The notes under the pieces: generated by a model
Told to the model about the DNA's origin: nothing
Databases searched by the model: none
The model's input: only the letters and a program-made list of their open reading frames with translations
Position numbers and translations under genes: made by a program
Shown here: in pieces, positions 56,109 to 64,000 of the stretch
How the letters are laid out: each line of letters opens with the position of its first letter
How positions within the stretch are numbered: the first letter of the stretch is position 1
Assembly (NCBI GenBank): GCA_017535665.1
Contig: JAFXTS010000017.1
Location: 1-64,000 of the forward strand
Source of the DNA: Bacteroidales bacterium
GTDB lineage: Bacteria > Bacteroidota > Bacteroidia > Bacteroidales > WCHB1-69
Length of the DNA: 64,000 nt
Direction of reading: 5' to 3'

Positions 56109-57490
56109 TAGTAGGCGCCGCTGTTACGGCCTTTAATTCTTCCGTTCTTGGTGAATCCTTCATAGTGTCTCATCAGCAGGTGGGATTCGATCTGCTGGAG
56201 AGTATCCAACACAACGCCGACCATGATGAGGAGGGAAGTACCGCCGAAGAACTGCGCGAACTGGTCGTTAACACCGAAGAGGGCGCGGACGATGGCGGGG
56301 AGTACTGCCACAAATGCGAGGAAGATGGAGCCCGGGAGGGTGATCTTCGACATGATATCGTCGATGAACTGGGCGGTCTGTTTGCCAGGTTTCACACCCG
56401 GGATGAAACCGCCGTTCTTCTTCAGATCCTCAGCGATCTGTGACGGGTTGATGGTGATAGCAGTATAGAAATAGGTGAACAGGATAATCATGATGAAATA
56501 GACGATGTTGTATCCCCAGCCGTTCGGGTTGATGAAGCTGTAGCCGAAGCCGCCTTCGCGGAAGTCAGCCATGCTGATGAAGGTGATGGGGAGCATCATG
56601 AGCGCCTGGGCGAAGATGATCGGCATAACGCCGGCCGCATTGACCTTGAGGGGAAGGAAGTTGCGGGTGCCGCCGTACTGCTTGTTGCCCACGATACGCT
56701 TAGCATACTGCACGGGGATGCGGCGGGTACCCTGCACCAGCATGATGCTGAAGAGGATGACCAGGAGCATGACGAGCAGCTCGATGATGAATACGATGGG
56801 ACCACCGCCATTCTCAGTGACGCGGGCCTCGAACTCATAACGGAGTGCGGAGGGGAAGCGGGCGATGATACCCACCATGATGATCATGGAGATACCGTTG
56901 CCGATACCCTTGTCAGTGATCTTCTCACCCAACCACATCAGGAACAAGGTGGCGCAGATGAGCAGGATGAAAGAGACAAAGGCGAACACCGAAATGCCGA
57001 AAACAGAGGTGGACGGGATGCCAAACAGCGTGGTGTTGACCATGGTTTGGGAAAGGGCTGCGCTACCGTAACGACCGGAGAGGTTGCCTATGTAGGCGGG
57101 AGCCTGGATGGCGACCACGAGGATGGTGAGGTAACGGGTAATCTTGTTGATCTGCTTACGGCCGCTCTCGCCCTCTTTCTGCAAACGCTGGAAGTAAGGC
57201 ACCACCAGGGTGAGCAGCTGGATGACGATGGAGGCGGAGATGTAAGGCATGATACCCAAGGCAAAGATGGAGGCCTTGGAGAATGCACCGCCCGAGAAAA
57301 GGTCAAGCATACCCATCAGACCTTCGCTCGACTGCTTGGTGAAAGCAGAAAGAGCGCCGGGATTGACACCGGGGAGGACGATGTGGGTACCCAGACGATA
57401 AATCAAGATGATGAGGAGCGTGTAAAGGATTCTCTTACGCAGGTCCTCAATCTTGAAGATGTTTGTTATGGTTTCAATGAATTTTTTCAT
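56108..57490 (-). CDS. secY: preprotein translocase subunit SecY
   Basis: A 460-aa inner-membrane protein with ten TM helices, the channel of the Sec system. Segments include TLLIILIYRLGTHIVLPGV (TM1), GIMPYISASIVIQLLTL (TM2) and GIPSTSVFGISVFAFVSFILL. It works with SecG (encoded at 30511). It is the third gene of the rpmD operon, followed directly by map. Confidence 0.98.
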   Translation of the reverse strand: MKKFIETITNIFKIEDLRKRILYTLLIILIYRLGTHIVLPGVNPGALSAFTKQSSEGLMGMLDLFSGGAFSKASIFALGIMPYISASIVIQLLTLVVPYFQRLQKEGESGRKQINKITRYLTILVVAIQAPAYIGNLSGRYGSAALSQTMVNTTLFGIPSTSVFGISVFAFVSFILLICATLFLMWLGEKITDKGIGNGISMIIMVGIIARFPSALRYEFEARVTENGGGPIVFIIELLVMLLVILFSIMLVQGTRRIPVQYAKRIVGNKQYGGTRNFLPLKVNAAGVMPIIFAQALMMLPITFISMADFREGGFGYSFINPNGWGYNIVYFIMIILFTYFYTAITINPSQIAEDLKKNGGFIPGVKPGKQTAQFIDDIMSKITLPGSIFLAFVAVLPAIVRALFGVNDQFAQFFGGTSLLIMVGVVLDTLQQIESHLLMRHYEGFTKNGRIKGRNSGAY

Positions 57491-57511
57491 AATGGCTGAT
57501 TAATGGTTGGA

Positions 57512-57979
57512 TTACTGTTGGTCAGCGGGGGCACCGATGATGTTGACGGAACCGCCGTTCTTTTCGATAGCCTCTTTGGCAGTGGCGGAGAAGGCGTGAG
57601 CCGTAACGGTCAGCTGGCAGCTGAGCTCTCCTTTACCCAAGATCTTAATCAGGTCTTTCTTCTTAGCCAGACCATTGGAAATCAGAACTTCAGGAGTGAT
57701 TTCAGCAATGTTGGTCTTCTCGAAAATGTGCTGCAGCGTGCTGATGTTGATGGCGCTGTATTCCACGCGGTTGATGTTCTTGAAGCCGCGCTTCGGCAGG
57801 ATTCTATAGATAGGCATCTGACCGCCTTCGAAACCGATCTTGCGGCTGTAGCCGGAACGAGACTGAGCTCCCTTGTGACCACGGGTGGAGGTACCGCCCT
57901 TGCCAGAGCCTTGTCCACGTCCTACTCTTTTACTTCCTTTCGTTGAATTCTGTGCAGGTTTCAAACTATGTAAATTCAT
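57512..57979 (-). CDS. rplO: 50S ribosomal protein L15
   Basis: A 155-aa protein. N terminus MNLHSLKPAQNSTKGSKRVG with the Gly-rich RGQGSGKGGTSTRGHKGAQS; the C terminus AFSATAKEAIEKNGGSVNII is typical. It lies 31 bp after rpmD. Confidence 0.98.
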   Translation of the reverse strand: MNLHSLKPAQNSTKGSKRVGRGQGSGKGGTSTRGHKGAQSRSGYSRKIGFEGGQMPIYRILPKRGFKNINRVEYSAINISTLQHIFEKTNIAEITPEVLISNGLAKKKDLIKILGKGELSCQLTVTAHAFSATAKEAIEKNGGSVNIIGAPADQQ

Positions 57980-58010
57980 ATCTCTCTACTCTAAAAAAGT
58001 TTATAATCAA

Positions 58011-58190
58011 TTAAATTTCTTCAACGGTAACCAAATGTTTTACCTTCTCTACAATACCGAGGATCTGCGGAGTGCCCTCGTGTTCAACGGTCTGATGCAT
58101 CTTTTTCAAACCCAATGCCTCAAGAGATCTCTTCTGACGCTGTGAGCGGTCGATGGAGCTCTTAACTTGTGTGATTCTTAGCTTTTTCAT
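58011..58190 (-). CDS. rpmD: 50S ribosomal protein L30
   Basis: A 59-aa protein below common ORF length limits: MKKLRITQVKSSIDRSQRQK, then RSLEALGLKKMHQTVEHEGT and PQILGIVEKVKHLVTVEEI with a TAA stop. It is the first gene of the operon in this window. The usual upstream neighbour rpsE is missing; instead there is a leader with its own promoter. Confidence 0.95.
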   Translation of the reverse strand: MKKLRITQVKSSIDRSQRQKRSLEALGLKKMHQTVEHEGTPQILGIVEKVKHLVTVEEI

Positions 58191-58381
58191 CTAATTTTGG
58201 TATTTAAGTTATTACTAAATTTTCAAAATTCCAGCCATTTTCAGAGTTTTCAGCCCTTCCTTCCGCATTTTCCCTTCGCCCCATAGCAACCTTGCACATT
58301 TCGCAATAAATTGATACACAATTTATTACAACATCAGAAAACGCCTACAGCCCTTCGATGGCCTTGCATTTTTTAAGCCTG

Positions 58382-58389
58382 CAAATATA
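58382..58389 (-). promoter_or_regulatory. -7 box of the rpmD-rplQ operon and its leader
   Basis: Minus-strand TATATTTG; transcription from near 58375 would give a leader of about 185 nt before rpmD. An A/T palindrome gatttttttcaaaaaaaatc lies at 58420-58439. The rest of the gene-free stretch 58191-58515 shows no ORF or RNA gene that I can identify. Confidence 0.55.
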
Positions 58390-58515
58390 CTATTTTTTTT
58401 GATTGGAGCGAACTTCTTCGATTTTTTTCAAAAAAAATCAATTTTTCACCCCTTTTTGACCAAAATCACCCTCCAAAACCATCCGAGAAGGGTATTTTAT
58501 TTCCATTTTTCCGTA

Positions 58516-58962
58516 TTATCGCTTACAACCCGAGAAGGTGGTATGCCCTACATACTCGCCCTCACTGAGATAACGGATGTCCAAGGTCATGGTAGCCGTA
58601 TAAAATTGGCCCTCGATCTTCAAGGCATCAACATTAGCGAGAAAATGCCCTTCCTCTAAACCGCAGAGTTCCAACAACGAAGAAACCTGTGACGGGCTTA
58701 CAGCTCCATCATAGAAGTATCCCTCCTTGCTCCATTCGAGTTCCAGAAACCCATCCACGACGAGGTTGGCAGGTGTGGCAGCACTCTGCATCACCTCAAA
58801 ATCCACCAGGGTGTCCACTGCGACATTCTCCTCGCTGCGGGTGGTGGAGAACTGTCCATGATACTGACCGGCATACGCGGCGGCCTTGCGCTCCCAACGG
58901 CTCTCTTTGCAGCCGCAGAACAGCACTACCGACAAACAAAACAGCACTAATACTCTCTTCAT
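58516..58962 (-). CDS. small lipoprotein, paralogue of the 59881 gene
   Basis: A 148-aa lipoprotein with signal VLVLFCLSVVLFCGC (lipidated Cys probably residue 18). The start of the mature part, ESRWERKAAAYAGQYHGQFS, resembles DSPYSDEAAACAGTYSGTFN of the lipoprotein encoded at 59881, so the two are paralogues. The rest has alternating beta-strand character (ILVDGFLELEW-like ANLVVDGFLELEW, FYTATMTLDIRYL). Function unknown. It begins 5 bp after the GYF_2 gene. The start at 58962 gives a proper lipoprotein signal. Confidence 0.78.
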   Translation of the reverse strand: MKRVLVLFCLSVVLFCGCKESRWERKAAAYAGQYHGQFSTTRSEENVAVDTLVDFEVMQSAATPANLVVDGFLELEWSKEGYFYDGAVSPSQVSSLLELCGLEEGHFLANVDALKIEGQFYTATMTLDIRYLSEGEYVGHTTFSGCKR

Positions 58963-58967
58963 AACCT

Positions 58968-59570
58968 TTAGCGATTTCTCCGTGCCTGCTTGAGCTGCTT
59001 CGTCATCTTGACACACGTCAGTATCGAAAATACCAGCAGAAAGATAGCAACAATGATAAAGAAAGCACCCCATCCTTCATTTTCGATTCCACTATAATAA
59101 TGTCTGTCGAATGACTCGGTAATGTAGTTGTAGCTCTCATAGGAACTGCGATCGCTACCCGCCGCTATAAAAGAGGCGTAGCCCATCATCGACAAAGACA
59201 TCACCATGCCCACGAAGGAGAAGATGAACAGCAGCAAGCTGAATTTCTTACGGGTTGGACGGGGCTGTTCGTCGAAAAGTACCGGTTGTACGATAGGGTC
59301 TGTCGATTGCAAGGCAGGTTGTGGAGCCGGTTGCACAACAGCCTGCGGCATGGGCGGTGGCACGGGCACAGGGGTGACTACCGGCAGCGGCGGCGGGACA
59401 ACCTGCATAAACGCTTTCATCTCGGGTAATTCTCCAGCGCGTTTCCATTCTGCCAGTCCATCAAACCATACCAGCGTATCAGGCTTTATGTTCTGTGTTT
59501 TCAATTCTTCCTTGGAAAAAGGACCAAATTTATTGATTCCATCCGAACAGTAAAATATCGTGGCTTCCAT
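58968..59570 (-). CDS. GYF_2-domain membrane protein
   Basis: A 200-aa protein. Residues 5-50 form a GYF_2 (DUF4339) domain: FYCSDGINKFGPFSKEELKT, then DTLVWFDGLAEWKRAGEL with the W-x-x-G-x-x-x-W motif. A Pro-rich linker (about 57-85) and two TM helices (about 108-130 and 163-183) follow. GYF domains bind proline-rich peptides, so the linker could be a self or partner ligand. It lies between the two-TM peptide gene (2 bp gap) and a lipoprotein gene (5 bp gap). Confidence 0.85.
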   Translation of the reverse strand: MEATIFYCSDGINKFGPFSKEELKTQNIKPDTLVWFDGLAEWKRAGELPEMKAFMQVVPPPLPVVTPVPVPPPMPQAVVQPAPQPALQSTDPIVQPVLFDEQPRPTRKKFSLLLFIFSFVGMVMSLSMMGYASFIAAGSDRSSYESYNYITESFDRHYYSGIENEGWGAFFIIVAIFLLVFSILTCVKMTKQLKQARRNR

Positions 59571-59572
59571 AA

Positions 59573-59755
59573 CTATTTTCTACTAAAAGCGTTAATAACA
59601 GCAAAAACACTGAAGGCGACAAAAAAGCACAAAGAAATGGCAATACAGGTCAGCATAATGCCATTCTCCTCTCTGACGCACATCGGAATAAGGGCTCCCG
59701 CGATAATCAAACTGATCGCGCTCAAAGCACCGGCAATAATGGATAGGACTTTCAT
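59573..59755 (-). CDS. small two-TM membrane peptide
   Basis: A 60-aa hydrophobic protein with two TM helices (IIAGALSAISLIIAGALIPM and LTCIAISLCFFVAFSVFAVI) and a short charged loop VREENG. Function unknown. It heads a three-gene unit with the GYF_2 and lipoprotein genes; a TATTTTTG -7 box lies 22 bp upstream at 59777-59784. Confidence 0.7.
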   Translation of the reverse strand: MKVLSIIAGALSAISLIIAGALIPMCVREENGIMLTCIAISLCFFVAFSVFAVINAFSRK

Positions 59756-59776
59756 AAGTGTCTAATTTTGTGACCG

Positions 59777-59784
59777 CAAAAATA
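59777..59784 (-). promoter_or_regulatory. -7 box for the two-TM/GYF_2/lipoprotein unit
   Basis: Minus-strand TATTTTTG, 22 bp before the ATG at 59755. Confidence 0.65.
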
Positions 59785-59821
59785 CATCTTTTTTTTCACA
59801 AAGCATACATTTATATAAAAA

Positions 59822-59848
59822 AAGGGGAACGCTCATCACGCTCCCCTT
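59822..59848 (-). terminator. rho-independent terminator of the upstream lipoprotein gene
   Basis: aaggggaacg pairs with cgctcccctt around ctcatca; on the minus strand a T run follows. It separates the 59881 lipoprotein from the GYF_2 unit. Confidence 0.88.
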
Positions 59849-59880
59849 CGTGCACCGCAATCATACGGTGATGTAGCTTA

Positions 59881-60345
59881 TTACTGCTTGGTACCGTTGA
59901 ATTTGGCAATCACCACATCGGTTTCGATACCGAGCACAGTAGCGGTATAATAGATCTTGGTTTCGACAGAACTGCCCGAAAATTCAGATCTTACGCGAAT
60001 CTTTTCAATGGTAGCATCAGTGTACTGGCTGATACCAATCAGATTGGTGGCTGCAGTCAGCATCTCAGTGGTATAGGTATCCTCAGCACTTTCATACACA
60101 CCCGTCTTTTGACGCTGCAATTCCACCACATACTCCCACATCAGGTTGTCCATGTTGAGGGGATTCTGTTTGAAGTGGAGCTTACCCTCTTTGGTGCTTG
60201 TGGTGTTGTCGCTGGTTTTGAGGATGTTGAAAGTACCACTGTAGGTGCCTGCACAAGCGGCGGCCTCATCGGAATAGGGGGAATCCTTGCAGCCTGCCAA
60301 TGCTACAGCTGCGATGCAAACCATAATGAAGAATAATTTTTTCAT
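59881..60345 (-). CDS. small lipoprotein, paralogue of the 58516 gene
   Basis: A 154-aa lipoprotein with lipobox VALAGC (Cys 19). The mature start DSPYSDEAAACAGTYSGTFN matches the paralogue at 58516. Later segments (KLHFKQNPLNMDNLMWEYVV, ETKIYYTATVLGIETDVVIA) suggest a lipocalin-like or small beta-barrel fold, which is a guess. The start at 60345 is chosen for the signal; a TATTTTTG box is at 60403-60410. It has its own terminator. Confidence 0.78.
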   Translation of the reverse strand: MKKLFFIMVCIAAVALAGCKDSPYSDEAAACAGTYSGTFNILKTSDNTTSTKEGKLHFKQNPLNMDNLMWEYVVELQRQKTGVYESAEDTYTTEMLTAATNLIGISQYTDATIEKIRVRSEFSGSSVETKIYYTATVLGIETDVVIAKFNGTKQ

Positions 60346-60402
60346 AGTCTGAAGTTTTAAGTTATACAATATAATATTTATAATCTCAAAAGAACGGAGT
60401 TG

Positions 60403-60410
60403 CAAAAATA
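60403..60410 (-). promoter_or_regulatory. -7 box for the 59881 lipoprotein gene
   Basis: Minus-strand TATTTTTG, 57 bp before the ATG at 60345. It lies inside the longer in-frame extension region, supporting the shorter start. Confidence 0.6.
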
Positions 60411-60450
60411 CAACTTAATTTGGAATATTGTAATACCCACGAAGAAAAAA

Positions 60451-62997
60451 CTACTCGTTTTCATCAGGTTGCACATTTTCCTCAGTGGCGGGAGTTTCGT
60501 TTTCGACGTCAACGACTGTCTCGTCGGTCACCTCCTCCCCTTCTTCGGGTTCCTCTTCCTCACGCGGCACACGCGACACGGCAGCAATCATATCCTTCTC
60601 GCCCAAGTTGATGAGTTTCACACCCTGGGTGGCACGACCAAGCACGCGGAGCGTATCCACATGGAGACGAATGGCGATGCCGGAGCGGTTGATAATCATG
60701 AGGTCGTCTTCGTCGGTAACCCGCTGAATGGCAATCAGTCCGCCCGTTTTCTCGGTGATGTTGAGGGTTTTGACACCCTTTCCACCACGGTTGGTGATGC
60801 GGTAATCCTCGAGCAGCGAGCGTTTGCCGAAGCCCTTCTCCGACACCACGAGGATGTTGTCGTTGGGCGACTCGAGGCATACCATACCGATGACGTAATC
60901 GCTCTCATCGGCGAGGGTGATACCACGCACACCCATCGAGTCGCGACCCACAGCACGGACGGTGCTCTCATGGAAGCGGACGGCCTTGCCGGAGTGACCG
61001 GCCAGCAGCAGCTCGTCGTCGCCGGCGGTCAACTGGGCATTCACCAGATGGTCGTCTTCGCGGATGTTGATGGCGATGATACCCATAGCACGCGGACGGG
61101 AGTAGCTGGCCAAGGAGGTCTTCTTCACAATACCCTTTTCGGTACACATAATAATATAGTGTGAAGCGCAGTATTCTTCATCCTTCAAATCCTTGACATT
61201 GATGATGGCCTTGATCTTATCGTCGGGATCCAGCTGTAGCAGGTTCTGCACAGCGCGACCCTTGAATGCCTTGGGCCCTTCCGGAATCTCGAACACACGC
61301 AGCCAGTAGCAACGGCCCTTCTCGGTAAAGAAGAGCAGATAGTGGTGATTATTAGCGATATAGAGCTGCTCAGTGAAGTCGGCTTCGCGGCTGCTGCTGC
61401 CCCGTGAGCCGCGACCGCCACGGGCCTGCGACTTGTACTCCGACAGCGAGGTACGCTTGATGTAGCCGAGGTGCGAAACCGTGATGGCCATGTCGGTATC
61501 GGCGTAGTTGTCCTCAATACGGAAGTCGGCGGTCTGGTAGTTGATATGCGAGCGACGCTCGTCTCCGTATTTGGCCTTCAGCTCGGTAAGCTCGTCCTTG
61601 ATGATCTGCATCTGGAGGGAATACTCGGCGAGCACGCGGCGCAGATATTCGATCTGTTTCTGAAGCTCGTCGAACTCGTTCTGGAGTTTTTCGCGTTCCA
61701 GTCCGGTGAGCTGGCGGAGGCGCATCTCGACGATGGCGCGGGCCTGAATTTCAGTGAACGCCCAGCGTTCCATGAGGGTGGTGCGGGCATCGTCAACGCT
61801 TTGAGAGGCGCGGATGGCGGCAATGATCTCGTCAATGATGTCGAGGGCTTTGAGGAGGCCTTCGAGGATATGGGCGCGCTCCTCAGCCTTGCGGAGCTCG
61901 AACTGGGCACGGCGGATGATGACTTCGTGACGATGTTTCACGTAGCACTCGATCAGCTGTTTGAGGTTCAGCGTTTCGGGACGGCCGTTCACCAATGCCA
62001 CATTGTTGATGCTGAAGGACGACTGCAGAGCGGTGAGCTGGTACAGTTTGTTGAGCACCACATTCGGGATGGCGTCGCGTTTCAGCTCATACACGATGCG
62101 GGTACCGTTGCGCTTGTTACTGAGGTTTTCGATATTGGCGATACCGTCAATTTTACCCTCCTTAACCAGTTCAGCAGTATGGCTGATAAGTTCGGACGGA
62201 CCGACGAGGTACGGCAGCGAGGTGACGATGATGCGGGGTTTGGTGCCCTCATCCTCGATGGTGGCGTCGCCGCGCATGATGACGCGACCGCGGCCGGTAG
62301 TGAACGCGCTGCGCACACCGTCGTAGCCGTAGATGGCGCAACCTGACGGGAAGTCAGGCCCTTTGATGTAGTGCATCAGCTCCTCGATGGTGATGTCGTT
62401 GTTGTCGATGTAGGCGATGATGCCGTCGCACACCTCGCCGAGGTTGTGGGGCGCCATGTTGGTGGCCATACCGACGGCGATACCCGACGAGCCGTTGACC
62501 AGCAACGCGGGAATCTTGGCGGGCAGCACCGTGGGTTCGTCAAACTCCTCGGAGAAGTTCTTCCGCATATCCACCGTATCTTTCTCAATGTCGTTGAGCA
62601 GTTCCTCAGCGCACTTGCGGAGGCGAGCCTCGGTGTAACGCATAGCGGCCGCACCGTCGCCGTCCACAGAGCCGAAGTTACCCTGGCCGTCCACGTAGGG
62701 CAGACGCATCGACCAGTCCTGAGCCATACGCACCATGGCATCATATACGGCAGTGTCGCCGTGCGGGTGGTACTTACCGAGCACCTCACCGACGATACGC
62801 GCTGACTTTTTGTGCGGCCGACCGGCGAGAATTCCCTGATCCCACATGGCGTACAATATTCTTCTATGTACCGGTTTCATGCCGTCGCGGGCATCCGGCA
62901 AAGCACGGGCCACAATCACCGACATAGAGTAGTCGATGTAGGCCGTTTTCATCTGGTTTTCAATGTTAACCTGAATAATTCTTTCTCCGTCTGACAT
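60451..62997 (-). CDS. gyrA: DNA gyrase subunit A
   Basis: An 848-aa type IIA topoisomerase subunit. The catalytic Tyr is residue 121 ([10 protein letters not shown]). The quinolone-interaction region reads [13 protein letters not shown], with Thr where E. coli has Ser83 and Asp at the Asp87 position. The C-terminal beta-pinwheel contains the GyrA-box-like [11 protein letters not shown]. The last about 40 residues are acidic ([14 protein letters not shown]), as in other GyrA tails that modulate supercoiling. The start at 62997 (MSDGERI) is an ATG; the frame extends to a TTG at 63006 that is less likely. Confidence 0.97.
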   Translation of the reverse strand: MSDGERIIQVNIENQMKTAYIDYSMSVIVARALPDARDGMKPVHRRILYAMWDQGILAGRPHKKSARIVGEVLGKYHPHGDTAVYDAMVRMAQDWSMRLPYVDGQGNFGSVDGDGAAAMRYTEARLRKCAEELLNDIEKDTVDMRKNFSEEFDEPTVLPAKIPALLVNGSSGIAVGMATNMAPHNLGEVCDGIIAYIDNNDITIEELMHYIKGPDFPSGCAIYGYDGVRSAFTTGRGRVIMRGDATIEDEGTKPRIIVTSLPYLVGPSELISHTAELVKEGKIDGIANIENLSNKRNGTRIVYELKRDAIPNVVLNKLYQLTALQSSFSINNVALVNGRPETLNLKQLIECYVKHRHEVIIRRAQFELRKAEERAHILEGLLKALDIIDEIIAAIRASQSVDDARTTLMERWAFTEIQARAIVEMRLRQLTGLEREKLQNEFDELQKQIEYLRRVLAEYSLQMQIIKDELTELKAKYGDERRSHINYQTADFRIEDNYADTDMAITVSHLGYIKRTSLSEYKSQARGGRGSRGSSSREADFTEQLYIANNHHYLLFFTEKGRCYWLRVFEIPEGPKAFKGRAVQNLLQLDPDDKIKAIINVKDLKDEEYCASHYIIMCTEKGIVKKTSLASYSRPRAMGIIAINIREDDHLVNAQLTAGDDELLLAGHSGKAVRFHESTVRAVGRDSMGVRGITLADESDYVIGMVCLESPNDNILVVSEKGFGKRSLLEDYRITNRGGKGVKTLNITEKTGGLIAIQRVTDEDDLMIINRSGIAIRLHVDTLRVLGRATQGVKLINLGEKDMIAAVSRVPREEEEPEEGEEVTDETVVDVENETPATEENVQPDENE

Positions 62998-63061
62998 TTT
63001 TACCAAAAATTTTATTATAAGTTAATGATTATCAATTATTTACTAAAATAATAATAGTTTG

Positions 63062-63069
63062 CAAAGATA
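63062..63069 (-). promoter_or_regulatory. -7 box for gyrA
   Basis: Minus-strand TATCTTTG, 64 bp before the ATG at 62997. Confidence 0.7.
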
Positions 63070-63131
63070 CAAAAAAATTCAATACAAACCATTTATTTTT
63101 GATTTAACGGAGAAAAAATTTCTTTCCGATA

Positions 63132-63156
63132 CCCCCTCGGCAAAAATCCGAGAGGG
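63132..63156. terminator. hairpin between the T9SS cargo gene and gyrA
   Basis: ccccctcgg pairs imperfectly with ccgagaggg around caaaaat. It lies in the gene-free stretch 62998-63308 and may end transcripts of the cargo gene. The rest of that stretch holds a second weak hairpin (tttcaaaaatttgctttgaaa, 63183-63203) and a GC-rich segment at 63214-63295. Confidence 0.45.
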
Positions 63157-63308
63157 CGAATTTCGGGAGATTTTGCGCGTCATTTCAAAAATTTGCTTTG
63201 AAACGATTTTTTAGGGCGGTCCGGCTCCCTTCGGTCGCCGTCGGGCTTTCCACTTTACTCGCTGCGCTCGTGCCCGCTCCAATCCCTACCGCAACAAATT
63301 CCACAAGC

Positions 63309-64000
63309 CTACTGTTTCAATAGCTTCAGCGTGCGTATCACCGACTGACCGTCCATCACCTTCAGCAAATACATACCATCGGCATAGCCACTCAAATTAA
63401 GATCAAAAGTATTATCAATTATCTCATTAACTATCAAAATCTTACCATAAACATCATACACCACAACCTGTCCCTGAACGAGGTTGGTGCTGAAATGGAA
63501 CACACCCTCGGAGGGGTTGGGCCACACCCGTACGAAGTCGGCTGCAGCAAAATCGCTAACGGCATCGGGAGTAAGCAGATGCATCACCACCACACTGTCG
63601 CAACCCTCCGCAGTGGTCAAAGTCACGGTCTGTACCCCAGACTCTGTGAACACAATGCCATTCCACTCGTACGGCAAATCATTGACTGACAGTTCCATCG
63701 TATCCTCAACACTATACGACGGGTTGACCGTCAGCACCATGGTGACCGTACTGTCGCAACCGCCAGGGATGGGGAAAGTGGTCACCTGCACGCCGGCACC
63801 TTCAAACTCGACCCCGTTCCACCAGTAAGGCAGTTCAGCGGAGCAGATGGTTCGTTCTTCCTGAACGTCAGCGGAATGCAGCACCACAAGTCGCATGGTC
63901 ACCACGCTGTCGCAGCCATACGCCGAGGGAAGCGTCACCGTTTCAACGCCTGCCGACTGGAAGGTCACCCCGTTCCAGGTATAGGGCAGTTCATTCTCAC
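63309..64000 (-). CDS. T9SS cargo surface protein, C-terminal part (5' end outside window)
   Basis: The frame is open to the right edge, with 230 complete codons and a partial codon visible. Three repeats of about 45 residues carry the pattern LPYxWNGxxF-x4-GV-x-T-x-GCDS-x-VTM, common in Bacteroidota extracellular proteins. The last about 75 residues are a type-A T9SS sorting domain: VRVWPNPSEGVFHFSTNL, VYDVYGKIL, YADGMYLLKVMDGQSVIRTL and KLLKQ. It is therefore exported through the SprA system and anchored or released by the sortase-like machinery. The true N terminus and enzymatic domain, if any, are outside the window. Confidence 0.9.
   Translation of the reverse strand, partial: ENELPYTWNGVTFQSAGVETVTLPSAYGCDSVVTMRLVVLHSADVQEERTICSAELPYWWNGVEFEGAGVQVTTFPIPGGCDSTVTMVLTVNPSYSVEDTMELSVNDLPYEWNGIVFTESGVQTVTLTTAEGCDSVVVMHLLTPDAVSDFAAADFVRVWPNPSEGVFHFSTNLVQGQVVVYDVYGKILIVNEIIDNTFDLNLSGYADGMYLLKVMDGQSVIRTLKLLKQ

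Overview
The window looks like chromosomal DNA of a Bacteroidota bacterium, most likely of the order Bacteroidales and possibly uncultured. Three things support this: the recurring TAnnTTTG -7 promoter box in front of genes, a complete sprA (type IX secretion translocon) with T9SS-style surface proteins at both ends of the window, and Bacteroidota-type versions of GyrA, IspH, the glycogen synthase and an RprY-like response regulator. No tRNA, rRNA, CRISPR array, transposase or phage gene was recognised.

Layout. 1-9703 (minus) is the 5' part of a giant secreted repeat protein; its 3' end lies beyond the left edge. It is preceded on the same strand by pepC-like protease, LutA-like Fe-S protein, glycogen synthase and coaD genes (9732-13639), all tightly spaced. 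13710-17833 is a small AT-rich accessory patch: a DUF1016/YhcG-type PD-(D/E)XK nuclease, a secreted beta-repeat protein, an anchored protein of unknown function, a 185-bp imperfect palindrome, a DUF2442 protein, and a RhuM-family gene bracketed by a 21-bp direct repeat. 17980-20114 holds a WlbA/WbpB-like sugar dehydrogenase and a dGTPase-like HD protein. 20130-28050 holds sprA and ruvA. 28185-30795 is an envelope operon (sigma-54 activator, lptE, a TPR-like gene, secG), divergent from ruvA.

30862-41198 (plus) is mostly housekeeping and transport: an EamA transporter, a small membrane protein, a secreted protein of unknown function, ispH, an NhaD antiporter, a nucleotidyltransferase, a Na/Pi cotransporter, a TerB-like protein and a histidine acid phosphatase. 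41203-43895 (minus) is a pair of paralogous membrane proteins with a predicted extracytoplasmic domain that recalls PA-IL/LecA. 44072-49039 is a TolC/MacA/MacB-type efflux operon carrying an extra lipoprotein that resembles only the C-terminal adaptor domain. 49195-50007 is an RprY-like response regulator with no kinase next to it.

51380-58190 (minus) is the ribosomal rpmD-rplO-secY-map-infA-rpmJ-rpsM-rpsK-rpsD-rpoA-rplQ operon. It begins at rpmD with its own promoter, so rpsE is not upstream. 58516-60345 is a cluster of small envelope genes (GYF_2 protein, two-TM peptide, two paralogous lipoproteins), followed by gyrA (60451-62997). The right edge (63309-64000) is the 3' end of another T9SS cargo gene.

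The strongest candidates for new biology are the LecA-like membrane pair with a coiled-coil insertion, the orphan adaptor-domain lipoprotein inside the Mac-type operon, the register-perfect 444-bp repeat array of the giant surface protein, the RhuM cassette and palindrome in the accessory patch, and the split of the spc operon.
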